From Bacillus atrophaeus (lineage in GTDB: Bacteria > Bacillota > Bacilli > Bacillales > Bacillaceae), in contig NZ_LSBB01000018.1 of NCBI RefSeq assembly GCF_001584335.1, positions 662,249-726,248 of the forward strand: a stretch of DNA of 64,000 nt, written 5' to 3'. Within the stretch, counting starts at the first letter, position 1. Every line of letters starts with the position of its first letter. Positions 41,874 through 49,677 of the stretch are shown here, piece after piece. Under the pieces are notes generated by a model that searched no databases, was not told where the DNA came from, and saw nothing but the letters and a program-made list of their open reading frames with translations. A program made the translations under genes and the position numbers.

Positions 41874-41905
41874 AGCCAAATTCCTGTATGTTTAGGAATT
41901 TGGCT
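41874..41905. repeat. 12-bp perfect inverted repeat inside the Tn3-derived element
   Basis: AGCCAAATTCCT (41874-41885) pairs AGGAATTTGGCT (41894-41905) with an 8-nt loop. No T run follows at once, so a terminator role is uncertain; it may be a protein-binding dyad or a relic of the lost interior. Confidence 0.6.
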
Positions 41906-42086
41906 TATGTATAGATTTTTAATCTTTATTTATTGCAAACCCAAATTATTCGATGTAATGTTTCGCTAGAATTAGAATCTAATATAAATAAGGATTTATC
42001 ACTTCGCTCCGTGGAAGTTTACTAGATCCGTCTAAGCTTTAACGGCGTTTATATGAAGATGCTTTAGCGAAAGCGGATGATTTATT

Positions 42087-42233
42087 TGGAATACTCTACA
42101 TCTAACAAAAGCAGTTGCATAGCATCATATGTCACCTTTAGGCTGGGAACATATTAATTTACTAGGAGAATACCATTTTAATTCGGAGAAATTGGTATCA
42201 TTACATTCTTTAAGACCACTAAAACTTTCTTAA
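42087..42233 (+). pseudogene. C-terminal remnant of a Tn3-family transposase (TnpA)
   Basis: One frame reads WNTLHLTKAVA, a TAG at 42120-42122, then HHMSPLGWEHINLLGEYHFN and ends SLRPLKLS before TAA. SPLGWEHINLxGxY is the conserved C-terminus of Tn3-family DDE transposases, and WNTxxLxKAV is the conserved block just before it. In intact proteins roughly 15-20 residues separate these blocks, so a small deletion has occurred here as well as the stop. The tail ends 36 bp from the right terminal repeat, the usual spacing and orientation for tnpA. No other part of the gene is recognisable. Confidence 0.85.
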
Positions 42234-42269
42234 CGTTGTTAAAGACAGGGGGAATCGTCTTGAAAATGG

Positions 42270-42307
42270 GCTTAGCGTTGTAAATCCGCATTTTCCTGAC
42301 GGTACCC
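42270..42307 (-). repeat. Right 38-bp terminal inverted repeat (Tn3 family)
   Basis: Canonical Tn3-family length, ending in GTACCCC at the outer edge and beginning with CTTAGCG at the inner edge. It is followed immediately by AGTAA (42308-42312), matching the left flank. Confidence 0.82.
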
Positions 42308-42380
42308 CAGTAAGAAAAAATGCCAGGGAAGGCTTGGTGTCTAAATTTGTTAAAACGCCGTGTCGTAAAAAATAAATTTT

Positions 42381-43370
42381 TCAAATCACGGAAAGTCCGA
42401 TGTTCCCAAATTGGCCCCCGTGTTTCATTCGGCTGAATGCAGCAGCAGCTTCCTGCAAAGGGTACATTTGATCAATAATAGGCCGAAGCGAATGCTGCTC
42501 CATAAAATGAACCATACGAGTAAATTCTTCACTGCTGCCCATTGAAGTACCCAGTATGCTGATCTGCGGAAAGAAAAGGGACCGCAGCGGGATGTCAATT
42601 GTATCTCCTGAACTTGCCCCAAAGCTTACAATCCGGCCGTTAGGCTTCAGGACTTCAAAATAGTTAGAGAATACCGCGGGACCTATACTGTCCAGAACGA
42701 TATCAGCCTTTTCGCCATTCAGGCTTTTCTTCCAATCGCCGTAACTGTCAAAGGCGAAGTCGGCTCCGATTGTTAAAGCTGTTTTCCTTTTATCTTCACT
42801 GCGGGAGGTGACGCTTACTTTCGCTCCCGCAGCTTTTGCCATTAATAAAGCGAAAGTTGCCACACCGCCTCCGATTCCCGGTATAATGATGTGTTCACCT
42901 TTTTTTAACTTGCCTTTTGTAAAAAGTGCCCTATAGGCTGTCAGTGCTGATAATGGCAGAACGCCTGCTTCTTCCCATGACAGATAGGCTGGTTTTTTCA
43001 CTGCATTTTCCGCAGGTATGATTACATATTCAGAAAATGTGCCGTCAGAAGGTCCTCCTAAAATATCTGGAACCTCCGGGAGGTTATCAGCTGATTTCCA
43101 ATTCATCGTTGGATTGATAATGACTTCTGTATTGGCAGAAAGGCCCTTTACACCTTCTCCTACTGCTTCGATTATCCCTGCACCATCAGAACCAAGAATG
43201 AAAGCTGGATCATTTTCAGATCGGGCTTTCATTAAAAATAGGTCACGGTGGTTTAATCCCGCTGTTTTTATTTTCACCAATACTTCGCCGTACGCCGGTG
43301 TTTTACTAGGCACGTCCTTATATTTCAGTCCCTCAATGCCGCTCTTTCCATCATGAATAATCGCTTTCAT
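42381..43370 (-). CDS. yogA: Zinc-independent medium-chain alcohol dehydrogenase/quinone oxidoreductase
   Basis: 329 aa of the MDR superfamily. The N-terminal GroES-like domain ([37 protein letters not shown]) is followed by a Rossmann domain with [23 protein letters not shown] near 150 and the SFGASSGDT loop near 240. The structural four-cysteine zinc motif is absent, as in quinone-oxidoreductase-type members. Its substrate is unknown. Position between gltB and a divergent LysR gene matches yogA of B. subtilis 168. The start ATG has GGGGGAG upstream on the minus strand. In this strain the Tn3-derived element lies about 70 bp beyond its 3' end. Confidence 0.88.
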   Translation of the reverse strand: MKAIIHDGKSGIEGLKYKDVPSKTPAYGEVLVKIKTAGLNHRDLFLMKARSENDPAFILGSDGAGIIEAVGEGVKGLSANTEVIINPTMNWKSADNLPEVPDILGGPSDGTFSEYVIIPAENAVKKPAYLSWEEAGVLPLSALTAYRALFTKGKLKKGEHIIIPGIGGGVATFALLMAKAAGAKVSVTSRSEDKRKTALTIGADFAFDSYGDWKKSLNGEKADIVLDSIGPAVFSNYFEVLKPNGRIVSFGASSGDTIDIPLRSLFFPQISILGTSMGSSEEFTRMVHFMEQHSLRPIIDQMYPLQEAAAAFSRMKHGGQFGNIGLSVI

Positions 43371-43498
43371 TTCATTCTCCCCCTAAATGATGAGATCTCT
43401 TTTGTATTTACATATTTTACACACCTGTTTACATCAAGTAAAATGAACAAAAGTGATAGACGCGATCAATATAAATAATATCAGGAAGGCTGATTTAA

Positions 43499-44368
43499 GT
43501 GGAAAGCGGAGATTTGAAAATATTTCAGGCTGTTGCCAGGGAAAAAAGCATCACCAAGGCGGCGGATGCCTTAAACTATGTACAGTCCAACGTAACAAAT
43601 CGAATTCATAAGCTGGAATCCCACCTAAACACCAAACTCTTTTATAGAACGAATCGGGGAATGATCTTAACAGCATCAGGAGAAAATGTATTGGCTTATA
43701 CAAACAACATTCTGCACTTATTAAAGGAAGCTGAAAAATCGGCGCAGCTGACAGAGTATCCAAAAGGGCCTCTGCGGCTCGGCTCACTGGAAACCACAGC
43801 CGCGATTCATCTTCCAAAACTTTTGGCGGACTATCATAGCCGATTTCCTGAGGTTGATTTGTCACTGATCACAGGGGATACACACACCCTGGTGCAAAAA
43901 GTTCTCCATTATGAACTGGACGGCGCCTTTGTATACGGACCCGTTGAACATCCGGATCTTAAGCAAATTGCTGCTTTTGATGAGGAATTAATATTAATTT
44001 CAGAAACAGAAGAAAGCACGTTGAATGAATTACTGCAAAGGCCCTTGCTGTTTTTTGGGGCCGGCTGCTCTCACCGGGCAAGAGTGGAGAGATTGCTAAA
44101 CGAAGAAGGTATTTTTCAACATAAAATGATGGAATTCGGAACATTAGAGGCGATTTTAGGCGGCGTCTCCGCCGGATTAGGGATATCATTACTGCCGAAA
44201 TCGACCCTTAGCCATTTAAGAAATAAAGAGGATTTATACGTTCATACATTGCCTGAGCCATATCGGGAAATGAATGTATCATTTATTTACAGGAAGGACC
44301 TTTTTGCGACTTGCGCTTTTCAAAAATTAATTGACGATTTGAAAAAAATGCCGCATAGTCCGCTTTGA
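43499..44368 (+). CDS. yofA: LysR-type transcriptional regulator YofA
   Basis: 289 aa. The N-terminal helix-turn-helix (MESGDLKIFQAVAREKSITK, NYVQSNVTNRIHKLESHLN) precedes the LysR effector domain (about 90-285; GPLRLGSLETTAAIHLPKLL, FGAGCSHRARVERLL). Start is GTG after AGGAAGG. It is divergent from yogA with 128 bp between them, so it may regulate yogA as well as distant genes. In B. subtilis 168 the gene at this position is yofA, reported to activate ftsW on entry into stationary phase. Identity rests on synteny and family. Confidence 0.82.
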   Translation: MESGDLKIFQAVAREKSITKAADALNYVQSNVTNRIHKLESHLNTKLFYRTNRGMILTASGENVLAYTNNILHLLKEAEKSAQLTEYPKGPLRLGSLETTAAIHLPKLLADYHSRFPEVDLSLITGDTHTLVQKVLHYELDGAFVYGPVEHPDLKQIAAFDEELILISETEESTLNELLQRPLLFFGAGCSHRARVERLLNEEGIFQHKMMEFGTLEAILGGVSAGLGISLLPKSTLSHLRNKEDLYVHTLPEPYREMNVSFIYRKDLFATCAFQKLIDDLKKMPHSPL

Positions 44369-44434
44369 TTGGAGTAAAGAAGAATGAATTTTTTGAGCGG
44401 AGAATCTGATCAATCAATAAAATAATAATAGAAA

Positions 44435-44465
44435 ACAAGCCGTTTTTGTGATAAAAACGGCTTGT
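44435..44465. terminator. Bidirectional terminator between yofA and ggt
   Basis: Perfect 13-bp stem ACAAGCCGTTTTT (44435-44447) / AAAAACGGCTTGT (44453-44465) with a 5-nt loop, between two converging genes. Confidence 0.8.
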
Positions 44466-44486
44466 TGATGTTGTTCGGTTATCAGA

Positions 44487-46253
44487 TCATCGCTTGTGCT
44501 TTAAATTAACACCAATCGCCGCTCCATTTCTGCTTGAATCGGCGACTCCTTTAAAAGTTCCGTTTTCATGGTCTATAAAGATGCTTTGTACGTTTCCAAT
44601 TTTCACAGGGCTTTTGCCGAATTTATGCCCCATGCCATTTAACTTGCTGATCACGTCTTCAGGAACATCATCTTCATACCGGTAAGAGTTGATATTGTTG
44701 GTATAGATTCTCGGCTCCTCAACGGCTGCCTTCAGTTCCATCCCGTACTCGATGTTGTAAAGGATGGTTTGGAGAACGGAGGAAATAATGGTTGCGCCGC
44801 CTGGTGAACCTACAGTTAACACAGGCTTATCATCCTTAAATAAAATGGTTGGGGTCATGCTGCTCAACGGCCGTTTATTCGGCTGAACTTCATTCGCCCC
44901 GCCTGGGACTGCGTCAAAATCGGTTAATTCATTGTTTAAGACGACACCATATCCCGGAACCATGATACCGCTTCCGAATAGCTGTTCAATTGTTGTCGTA
45001 TAGGAAACGACATTGCCCCAGCGATCCGCCACGGTAAAATGGGTGGTTTCGCCTTCTATTTTATCTTTCGGCTGTTCAACCTGCTTATAATTTGCTGAAT
45101 CTTCTTCGTAAACCCAAGGATCACCGGCTGCAGGCTTTTTATTCACTTTATCTAAACTGATTAACTTTTGGCGTTCTTTAATGTAGTCGGGGTGGAGCAA
45201 ACCTTTGAGAGGAACATTTACGAATTCGGGATCACCTGCATAAGCTGCGCGATCTGCGTAAGACAGATGCATCGTTTCTGCCAGCAGTTGATATTTTTCC
45301 CATGAGCGGATATCGTATTGTGAAAGGTTAAAATCATCCAAAATGTTCAGCATTTGCAGTAAGAATGCACCGCCTGAACTCGGAGGAGGCGTAGTGGCGA
45401 TTTGATAGCCTTGGTATTCTCCCCACATTGGCTTATCGAGCGTCACATCATAGTTTTCTAAATCTTCTTCAGTCATTGATCCGCCAAAATCTTGCACCGT
45501 GTTTGACAGGGTTCTGGCGAATTTTCCGTCATAAAAGGCGTCTGTGCCTTTAAGCCAAATTAATTTAAAGGTTTTCGCAAGATCTTTCTGAACTAGTTTG
45601 TCACCTTCTTTTAACGGCTCGCCATTCGGAAGGAAAACATCTTTGGCTGCAGTGCGGGATAATTTGTCTTGATAGTCTGAAATAGCTTCTGCTAAGACAG
45701 AATCGATAGGAAATCCTTTTGCTGCGAGTTTAATAGAAGGAGCGATTAATTGCCTCATCGAACGCGTTCCCCACATATCGAGAGCCTTCTCAAGACTTTT
45801 CAATGTCCCAGGTACACCGACGGCTGTTCCTTTTGTTACTCTTTCAGAAAATGGGATCGCTTTTCCGTTTTCATCAAGAAACATATCAGGAGTGGCGCCG
45901 GCTGGAGCGCGTTCACGGCTATTAATGATCGTAGTGTCTTTTGTCTTGCCGTCATAGACCATCATGAATCCGCCTCCGCCAATGCCGGACATCATAGGTT
46001 CTACCACATTCAATGCAAATTGAATGGCAACTGAGGCGTCAATGGCGTTTCCGCCTTTTTTCAAGACTTCAGCCCCGATTTCAGAAGCAAGGGGGTGGGC
46101 GGTTGCGACCATGCCGTCTTTCCCAACATCTACCTGAGTATACTCATCATAGTTTTTTTGCGGTTTTTTCGCCTCTGCCTGAAAAGGCGCAATTCCGGCG
46201 GCCAACATGACACTTAGCAGGACGGTTAAACAGAGATTCCACTTTTTTTTCAT
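44487..46253 (-). CDS. ggt: Secreted gamma-glutamyltransferase
   Basis: 588 aa, the usual length of Bacillus GGT. It hydrolyses or transfers the gamma-glutamyl group of glutathione, glutamine and poly-gamma-glutamate outside the cell. The signal peptide is MKKKWNLCLTVLLSVMLAAG followed by an AEA cleavage-type site near residue 28. The precursor self-cleaves before the threonine of GETTHFTVADRWGN (near 403), giving large and small subunits. GSGIMVPGYGVVLNNELTDF and SPGGATIISSVLQT carry substrate-binding residues. Start ATG follows TAGGAGGG. In B. subtilis ggt is controlled by ComQXPA/DegU; no specific site is visible to me here. Confidence 0.96.
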   Translation of the reverse strand: MKKKWNLCLTVLLSVMLAAGIAPFQAEAKKPQKNYDEYTQVDVGKDGMVATAHPLASEIGAEVLKKGGNAIDASVAIQFALNVVEPMMSGIGGGGFMMVYDGKTKDTTIINSRERAPAGATPDMFLDENGKAIPFSERVTKGTAVGVPGTLKSLEKALDMWGTRSMRQLIAPSIKLAAKGFPIDSVLAEAISDYQDKLSRTAAKDVFLPNGEPLKEGDKLVQKDLAKTFKLIWLKGTDAFYDGKFARTLSNTVQDFGGSMTEEDLENYDVTLDKPMWGEYQGYQIATTPPPSSGGAFLLQMLNILDDFNLSQYDIRSWEKYQLLAETMHLSYADRAAYAGDPEFVNVPLKGLLHPDYIKERQKLISLDKVNKKPAAGDPWVYEEDSANYKQVEQPKDKIEGETTHFTVADRWGNVVSYTTTIEQLFGSGIMVPGYGVVLNNELTDFDAVPGGANEVQPNKRPLSSMTPTILFKDDKPVLTVGSPGGATIISSVLQTILYNIEYGMELKAAVEEPRIYTNNINSYRYEDDVPEDVISKLNGMGHKFGKSPVKIGNVQSIFIDHENGTFKGVADSSRNGAAIGVNLKHKR

Positions 46254-46578
46254 ATTCTCCCTCCTAAAGTTAATATCTTACATCTATAGCGTAAGGAAAT
46301 TATGATGGTTTTACAAGTGACAAATGAAATATTCTGAATATTTATAGAGGGTATTTATGTGTATATTTGATTAGATGAGACTAGTCATTTGTCTCAAGAC
46401 TGATAGCTCAATGAAATAAGGCTGTTATATTTAAGAAAGCCATTAAATTCATTCTATTGATTTATTTCATCATGCATTATAAAATCTGAGGATACGGAGC
46501 AGGCAGCAAGTAAAAGCAAGCCATTCTTTTAAAGGCTCAGAATGGCCGGAGAATATGAGTCTGAAAGGAAGTTGGGTC
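46254..46578. other. Divergent ggt-yoeD intergenic region
   Basis: A/T-rich 325 bp between the ggt and yoeD starts, containing both 5' regions. I see no further gene, repeat or clear operator. Confidence 0.4.
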
Positions 46579-46809
46579 ATGTATTTAACGATTAAAGAAA
46601 CAGCAGAGTTTACTAATCTTCCTGAAGCGTATATCGAGAATCTAGTGATGGCGAATAAAATTCGCGCTGTCCATGACGGGCAGCAGTACTTAATTAACAA
46701 AGAACAATTTAACACCCATTTGGAACAGCTGGAAACATACAAAGAACTGATACAGGAAATATTAAATGAACCGATTCCAGAAGATATTGATGTAAAGGAT
46801 GAAGATTAA
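46579..46809 (+). CDS. yoeD: Excisionase-like small DNA-binding protein YoeD
   Basis: 76 aa from the ATG at 46579, which follows AAAGGAAG at proper spacing. An ATG 24 bp upstream has no ribosome site. The N-terminal MYLTIKETAEFTNLPEAYIENLVMANKIRAVHDGQQYLI is a MerR/Xis-type winged helix (HTH_17-like), and the rest is acidic. Such proteins bend DNA as excisionases. It sits 0.37 kb before the small tyrosine recombinase yoeC. The pair matches yoeD-yoeC of B. subtilis 168 and looks like an old integration module. A terminator follows at once. Confidence 0.82.
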   Translation: MYLTIKETAEFTNLPEAYIENLVMANKIRAVHDGQQYLINKEQFNTHLEQLETYKELIQEILNEPIPEDIDVKDED

Positions 46810-46810
46810 A

Positions 46811-46840
46811 AAGACACAATTTCATATTGTGTCTTTTTTT
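46811..46840 (+). terminator. Intrinsic terminator of yoeD
   Basis: AAGACACAAT (46811-46820) pairs ATTGTGTCTT (46826-46835) with loop TTCAT, followed by T residues. Confidence 0.88.
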
Positions 46841-47001
46841 ACATATTTTTATAAAAATATCAAAGTTGACGAGACCTCAGAATGACCTGTAATCAATTTT
46901 TTCGTTCATTTGAATACTATAAGTCTCGCTAGAGGAAAAACAGCATATCGAGCCGTTAAATGCTTTTTATGAGATTGATGATCATGTTAAGGTTTTTTAC
47001 C

Positions 47002-47106
47002 CTTTATGTAACACTATGTATATTATGTTACATAAAGAGGTTTAAGCTTTATTAATCAAGGGTTTTCTATTATACTAGTAACAATAGACTCAAAACGTTA
47101 CATAAG
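47002..47106. promoter_or_regulatory. Triple GTTACATAA operator-like sites upstream of yoeC
   Basis: CTTTATGTAAC (47002-47012) and GTTACATAAAG (47027-47037) are perfect inverted copies 14 bp apart. A third copy GTTACATAAG (47097-47106) lies past a TATACT -10-like box near 47071. Three copies around a promoter-like region suggest binding sites for a regulator, perhaps YoeD or YoeC itself. The rest of 46841-47177 holds no recognisable gene. Confidence 0.5.
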
Positions 47107-47177
47107 CTAAAAAGGAGGATTTTGAGGGCAATTTGTCCGAGAAATCATAATGACTGCAATTTTAAAGGAGAAGCAAG

Positions 47178-47723
47178 ATGCATATCGTTCAACCCATACG
47201 AAATTTAGAAAAAATTCAAGAAATAAAAAACTATTTAATTCGAAAAAACAAACGTGATCATTTTTTGTTTATTTTCGGCATCAACAGCGCGCTCAGGATT
47301 TCTGACATTTTGCCGCTTAAAGTAAAGGATGTGAGAAACAAAGACCATCTATGGGCAACGGAAAGCAAAACAAAAAAGAAGCGGAAAATCCTCATATTAG
47401 AATCATTGAAAGCTGAGATTTATGCTTATACAAGAGACATGAAGGAGCATGAATATTTGTTTAAATCCATCAGAACAAACAAGCCGATCTCAAGAATTCA
47501 GGCTTATCGAATATTAAAAGAAGCAGCGGCGGCATGCGGACTTGAAGAAATCGGCACACATACACTCAGAAAGACGTTCGGCTACCATTTTTATCAGCGG
47601 ACAAAAGACATTGCTGAACTGCAGCGGATCTTAAACCATTCTTCTCCGTCGATTACCATGAGGTATATCGGAATTGACGAGGATACGACAAGAGCGGCTT
47701 ATAAAGTATTCGGTGGATTGTAA
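47178..47723 (+). CDS. yoeC: Small tyrosine recombinase YoeC
   Basis: 181 aa, only the catalytic-domain size of a lambda-type integrase. Residues visible: Arg in INSALRISDIL, Lys in the TKKKRKI hairpin, THTLRKTFGYHF (His and second Arg), LNHSS (His) and the nucleophile Tyr in MRYIGI. There is no N-terminal arm-binding domain. Start ATG follows AAAGGAG. It matches yoeC of B. subtilis 168. A related gene lies 3.9 kb downstream (51098-51640). The tRNA-Arg gene follows after 55 bp. Its recombination target is unknown. Confidence 0.85.
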   Translation: MHIVQPIRNLEKIQEIKNYLIRKNKRDHFLFIFGINSALRISDILPLKVKDVRNKDHLWATESKTKKKRKILILESLKAEIYAYTRDMKEHEYLFKSIRTNKPISRIQAYRILKEAAAACGLEEIGTHTLRKTFGYHFYQRTKDIAELQRILNHSSPSITMRYIGIDEDTTRAAYKVFGGL

Positions 47724-47734
47724 AGACAAAGTTC

Positions 47735-47763
47735 TTGAAAATTATCATTTTACGCGCTAAGAT
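47735..47763 (+). promoter_or_regulatory. Promoter of the tRNA-Arg gene
   Basis: -35 TTGAAA (47735-47740), 17-bp spacer, -10 TAAGAT (47758-47763), ending 15 bp before the tRNA 5' end. Confidence 0.7.
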
Positions 47764-47778
47764 AGATAAGTGGTTCAG

Positions 47779-47851
47779 GCTCTAGTAGCACAGCGGATAG
47801 TGCAACAGTTTCCTAAACTGTAGGTCGGGAGTTCGAATCTCTCCTAGAGCG
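47779..47851 (+). tRNA. tRNA-Arg (anticodon CCT)
   Basis: Complete cloverleaf: acceptor GCTCTAG/CTAGAGC, D stem GCAC/GTGC, anticodon stem ACAGT/ACTGT with loop TTCCTAA (anticodon CCT at 47812-47814, reads AGG), T arm GGGAG-TTCGAAT-CTCTC, discriminator G. CCA is not encoded. T residues follow directly. An integrase remnant begins 170 bp downstream on the minus strand, so the gene probably served as a phage attachment site. Confidence 0.95.
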
Positions 47852-47896
47852 TTTTTTACATAAGATAGGTGCAGGTTAATAATGTCTGTAAAACAG

Positions 47897-47923
47897 AAAA
47901 ACCCTTGTGAAACAAGGGTTTTT
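47897..47923. terminator. Bidirectional terminator near the integrase remnant
   Basis: AAAAACCCTTG pairs CAAGGGTTTTT (47897-47907, 47913-47923) around a tight loop. Between the tRNA and the minus-strand integrase remnant, it probably served both. Confidence 0.8.
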
Positions 47924-48021
47924 GTCGTTTTCTTGAGTTTCTTATTTGTGTAAGAACCCGCTGGATAACGATGTGAATTTATATTATTTTGCACATTTTT
48001 TGCACATTGCTATACAAATGT

Positions 48022-48120
48022 TTACGCGGTCGGCATTTTTTCAAATAATTCAAGGGTGTTTCGTGTATCTTCTTCACGGAGTTCTTTAATTACATGTGAA
48101 TAATAATTAAGCGTGGTAGC
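48022..48120 (-). pseudogene. C-terminal remnant of a phage integrase
   Basis: The minus strand reads ATTLNYYSHVIKELREEDTR then NTLELFEKMPTA and a stop at 48022-48024. This resembles the C-termini of tyrosine integrases of Bacillus phages and ICEs, where the catalytic Tyr lies in T-x-x-Y-x-H-V. Only about 33 codons remain; a stop precedes them and the adjoining sequence belongs to another gene. Orientation toward the tRNA gene, with the 3' end nearest it, is usual for phage int next to its attachment tRNA. Confidence 0.7.
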
Positions 48121-48149
48121 GGGCAGTCAAATCCACGAAAGATGAAGCG

Positions 48150-48341
48150 ATGACAGTTGAGCAGGCTGCAGAATATCTAAAAGTGCATCCAGATTACATA
48201 CCGGTGCTCGTGGCAAAGTCAGACGATCTGAAATTGATCGGCGATGAAACAATCATTGCCAAGCGTAATAAGACAAATGCTTGGCTCCTTGGGGCGATGG
48301 TGGCGGTTTTATTCTTTGCAATTGCGGTTCGCCGAGGATAG
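48150..48341 (+). CDS. Small membrane protein with MerR-like N-terminus, probably 5'-truncated
   Basis: 63 aa. The first 25 residues (MTVEQAAEYLKVHPDYIPVL) look like an excisionase-type helix-turn-helix, followed by a predicted membrane helix (WLLGAMVAVLFFAIAV) and a basic end. The frame continues upstream of the ATG (KSTKDEA) with only a weak ribosome site, and abuts the integrase remnant. The original gene may therefore have been longer and lost its start in a deletion. Function unknown; the arrangement recalls small phage membrane proteins. Confidence 0.45.
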   Translation: MTVEQAAEYLKVHPDYIPVLVAKSDDLKLIGDETIIAKRNKTNAWLLGAMVAVLFFAIAVRRG

Positions 48342-48353
48342 GGGGATGACAGC

Positions 48354-49149
48354 ATGATTAAACAGCAATATGACGATGGCAAAAATCATATACACGTTCT
48401 TTCATACGGAGGGGGCACACAATCAACGGCCCTTCTCCTTATGGCTTTGAAAGGTGAAATAAATGGTGTTATTCCTGACTAAATCATTTTCTCTGATACT
48501 GGCTGGGAGCCTCAACACGTTTACGACTGGACCCGGAAAATAAACGAGTATATCAAGAGAACTTATGGACGAGAAATCATCTTTACTGATAACAGAAATA
48601 TCCGAGATGACATTGTACAAGGTGCTGAGACAGGTGATCGTTTCGCGAGTATTCCATTCTTCACTCAGGATTCAAAAGGAGAAATAGGCATCGCCCGCCG
48701 GCAATGTACAAACGAATATAAAATACTGCCGGTTAACAGGAAAATCCGTTCACCCCTGGAAAGGCATCAATACCGATGAAATTCAGCGGGTTAAGCCAAG
48801 CCGGGAAATATGGCAAGTAGCCGAGCATCCTTTGGTTGATGTGGCTTTCATAGATCGTTCACGCTGCATTACCTATGTTGAACGTGAAGGGCTTGGGACA
48901 CCGGCAAAGTCTAGCTGCATCGGCTGCCCTTTTCATGACTTTAACGCATGGCGTGAAATGAAGATGAAAGAACCCGATCCATGGAAAGACGCGGTGGAAA
49001 TAGATCGGCTTATTCGGAAGCTGCCACGTTTCAAAAATAACGCCTTTCTACATAAGTCCGGGAAGCCTTTGGAGGAAATTGATTTCAATGAGGATCAGCT
49101 CGACATTGATCATTTTTTGAATGAGTGGGAATGGATGTGCGGTGTTTGA
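48354..49149 (+). pseudogene. PAPS reductase-family protein, broken by a stop and a frameshift
   Basis: From the ATG at 48354 (after AGGGGGATGACAGC) the frame encodes HVLSYGGGTQSTALLLMALK, the PP-loop (SGGxDS-like) of adenine nucleotide alpha hydrolases. A TAA interrupts it at 48480-48482, then it resumes as IIFSDTGWEPQHVYDW. It runs on to CTNEYKILPVNRKIR, shifts frame by one near 48760, and continues GINTDEIQRVKPSREIWQVA to the end (SSCIGCPFHDFNAWREMK). Phage-borne members of this family resemble the DNA-modification protein DndC and PAPS reductases, but the natural role is often unknown. The gene is inactive here. Confidence 0.8.
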
Positions 49150-49196
49150 TCGAATGCAGCTGCCCTGAATATGATTACGCTCAATACAACGGAATT

Positions 49197-49226
49197 AAAA
49201 AAAGATAGGGATGAAAGTCCCTATCT
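49197..49226 (-). terminator. Terminator of the secreted peptide gene
   Basis: AGATAGGGA (49203-49211) pairs TCCCTATCT (49218-49226). On the minus strand the stem is followed by a T run (49203 down to 49197). Confidence 0.85.
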
Positions 49227-49236
49227 CCTGAAAAGA

Positions 49237-49506
49237 TTAAACCCAGCCTTGATAAAAGCCAGTCCAAGATCCGTCACTATTTTGCCATGCATCTTTTAAA
49301 TAAAATTTTGTACCGAAAACTTCAATTACATTTTTCAGTTCTGCTCTAGAATTAGCCCCTAGATAATAATCTTGTAAAACCGCTTGGGGTGATACTGATT
49401 CGTGATTTGTACTATGGTTTGTAGGGCTTGTAGCAAAGGCAGGAGCGGCAGAAACAAGTAAAGCAAGGGACAATGCAGAACCAGTTAAAACTTTTTTCAA
49501 TTTCAT
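49237..49506 (-). CDS. Secreted small protein, LCI-like antimicrobial candidate
   Basis: 89 aa from the ATG ending at 49506, which has AAAGAGAG 8 nt upstream. A GTG three codons earlier is less well placed. The signal peptide is MKLKKVLTGSALSLALLVSA with a likely AFA cleavage site near residue 26, giving a mature form of about 64 residues without cysteines. Its C-terminal third reads GTKFYLKDAWQNSDGSWTGF then YQGW. This resembles the Bacillus antimicrobial peptide LCI, which has GTKWIFK, about nine residues, then GYWVGIYEVW. The shared pattern is GTK-aromatic, K, then G-x-W-x-G-x-Y-x-x-W. The gene has its own terminator and is intact inside decayed phage DNA. The LCI assignment is by motif from memory, so moderate. 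Confidence 0.6.
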   Translation of the reverse strand: MKLKKVLTGSALSLALLVSAAPAFATSPTNHSTNHESVSPQAVLQDYYLGANSRAELKNVIEVFGTKFYLKDAWQNSDGSWTGFYQGWV

Positions 49507-49677
49507 TTTAAACACTCTCTTTGTTTTTTTAGTACAACTGTATTATCTCTTTATATGCAAAAATATACAAGGTAATTTTTGTTAATGTTTTGTGAACTTA
49601 GTTTAAATATAGAAATCCGACCAAATGCGTGTTGCCAGAAATGCAGCTGCAGCATAATAAGTGAGAAGGGGAATTAA

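Larger units (their letters stand above)
41779..42307. mobile_element. Tn3-derived miniature element (inverted ends, 5-bp target duplication)
   Basis: The right end is a 38-bp Tn3-family terminal repeat (42270-42307). Read inward it starts GGGGTACCGTCAGGAAAATG and ends ACGCTAAG. The left end (41779-41816) aligns without gaps at 27 of 38 positions by my count, including CGTCAGGAAA and ATTTA. AGTAA occurs directly outside both ends (41774-41778 and 42308-42312), the 5-bp duplication expected for Tn3 transposition. The 529-bp interior keeps only a broken transposase tail. It lies between the gltB terminator and yogA, in a stretch with no intact gene. It would need a transposase in trans to move. 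Confidence 0.8.

Noticed and set aside
46555..46578. ATG at 46555 as start of yoeD
   Set aside because: No ribosome site precedes it, whereas AAAGGAAG precedes the ATG at 46579.
47000..47040. The GTTACATAA inverted pair considered as a terminator
   Set aside because: The loop is long, no T run follows, and a third copy lies downstream, so operator sites are more likely.
47782..47994. Minus-strand frame of 70 codons ending LGEIRTPDLQFRKLLHYPLCY
   Set aside because: It is the antisense translation of the tRNA-Arg gene, a well-known annotation artefact.
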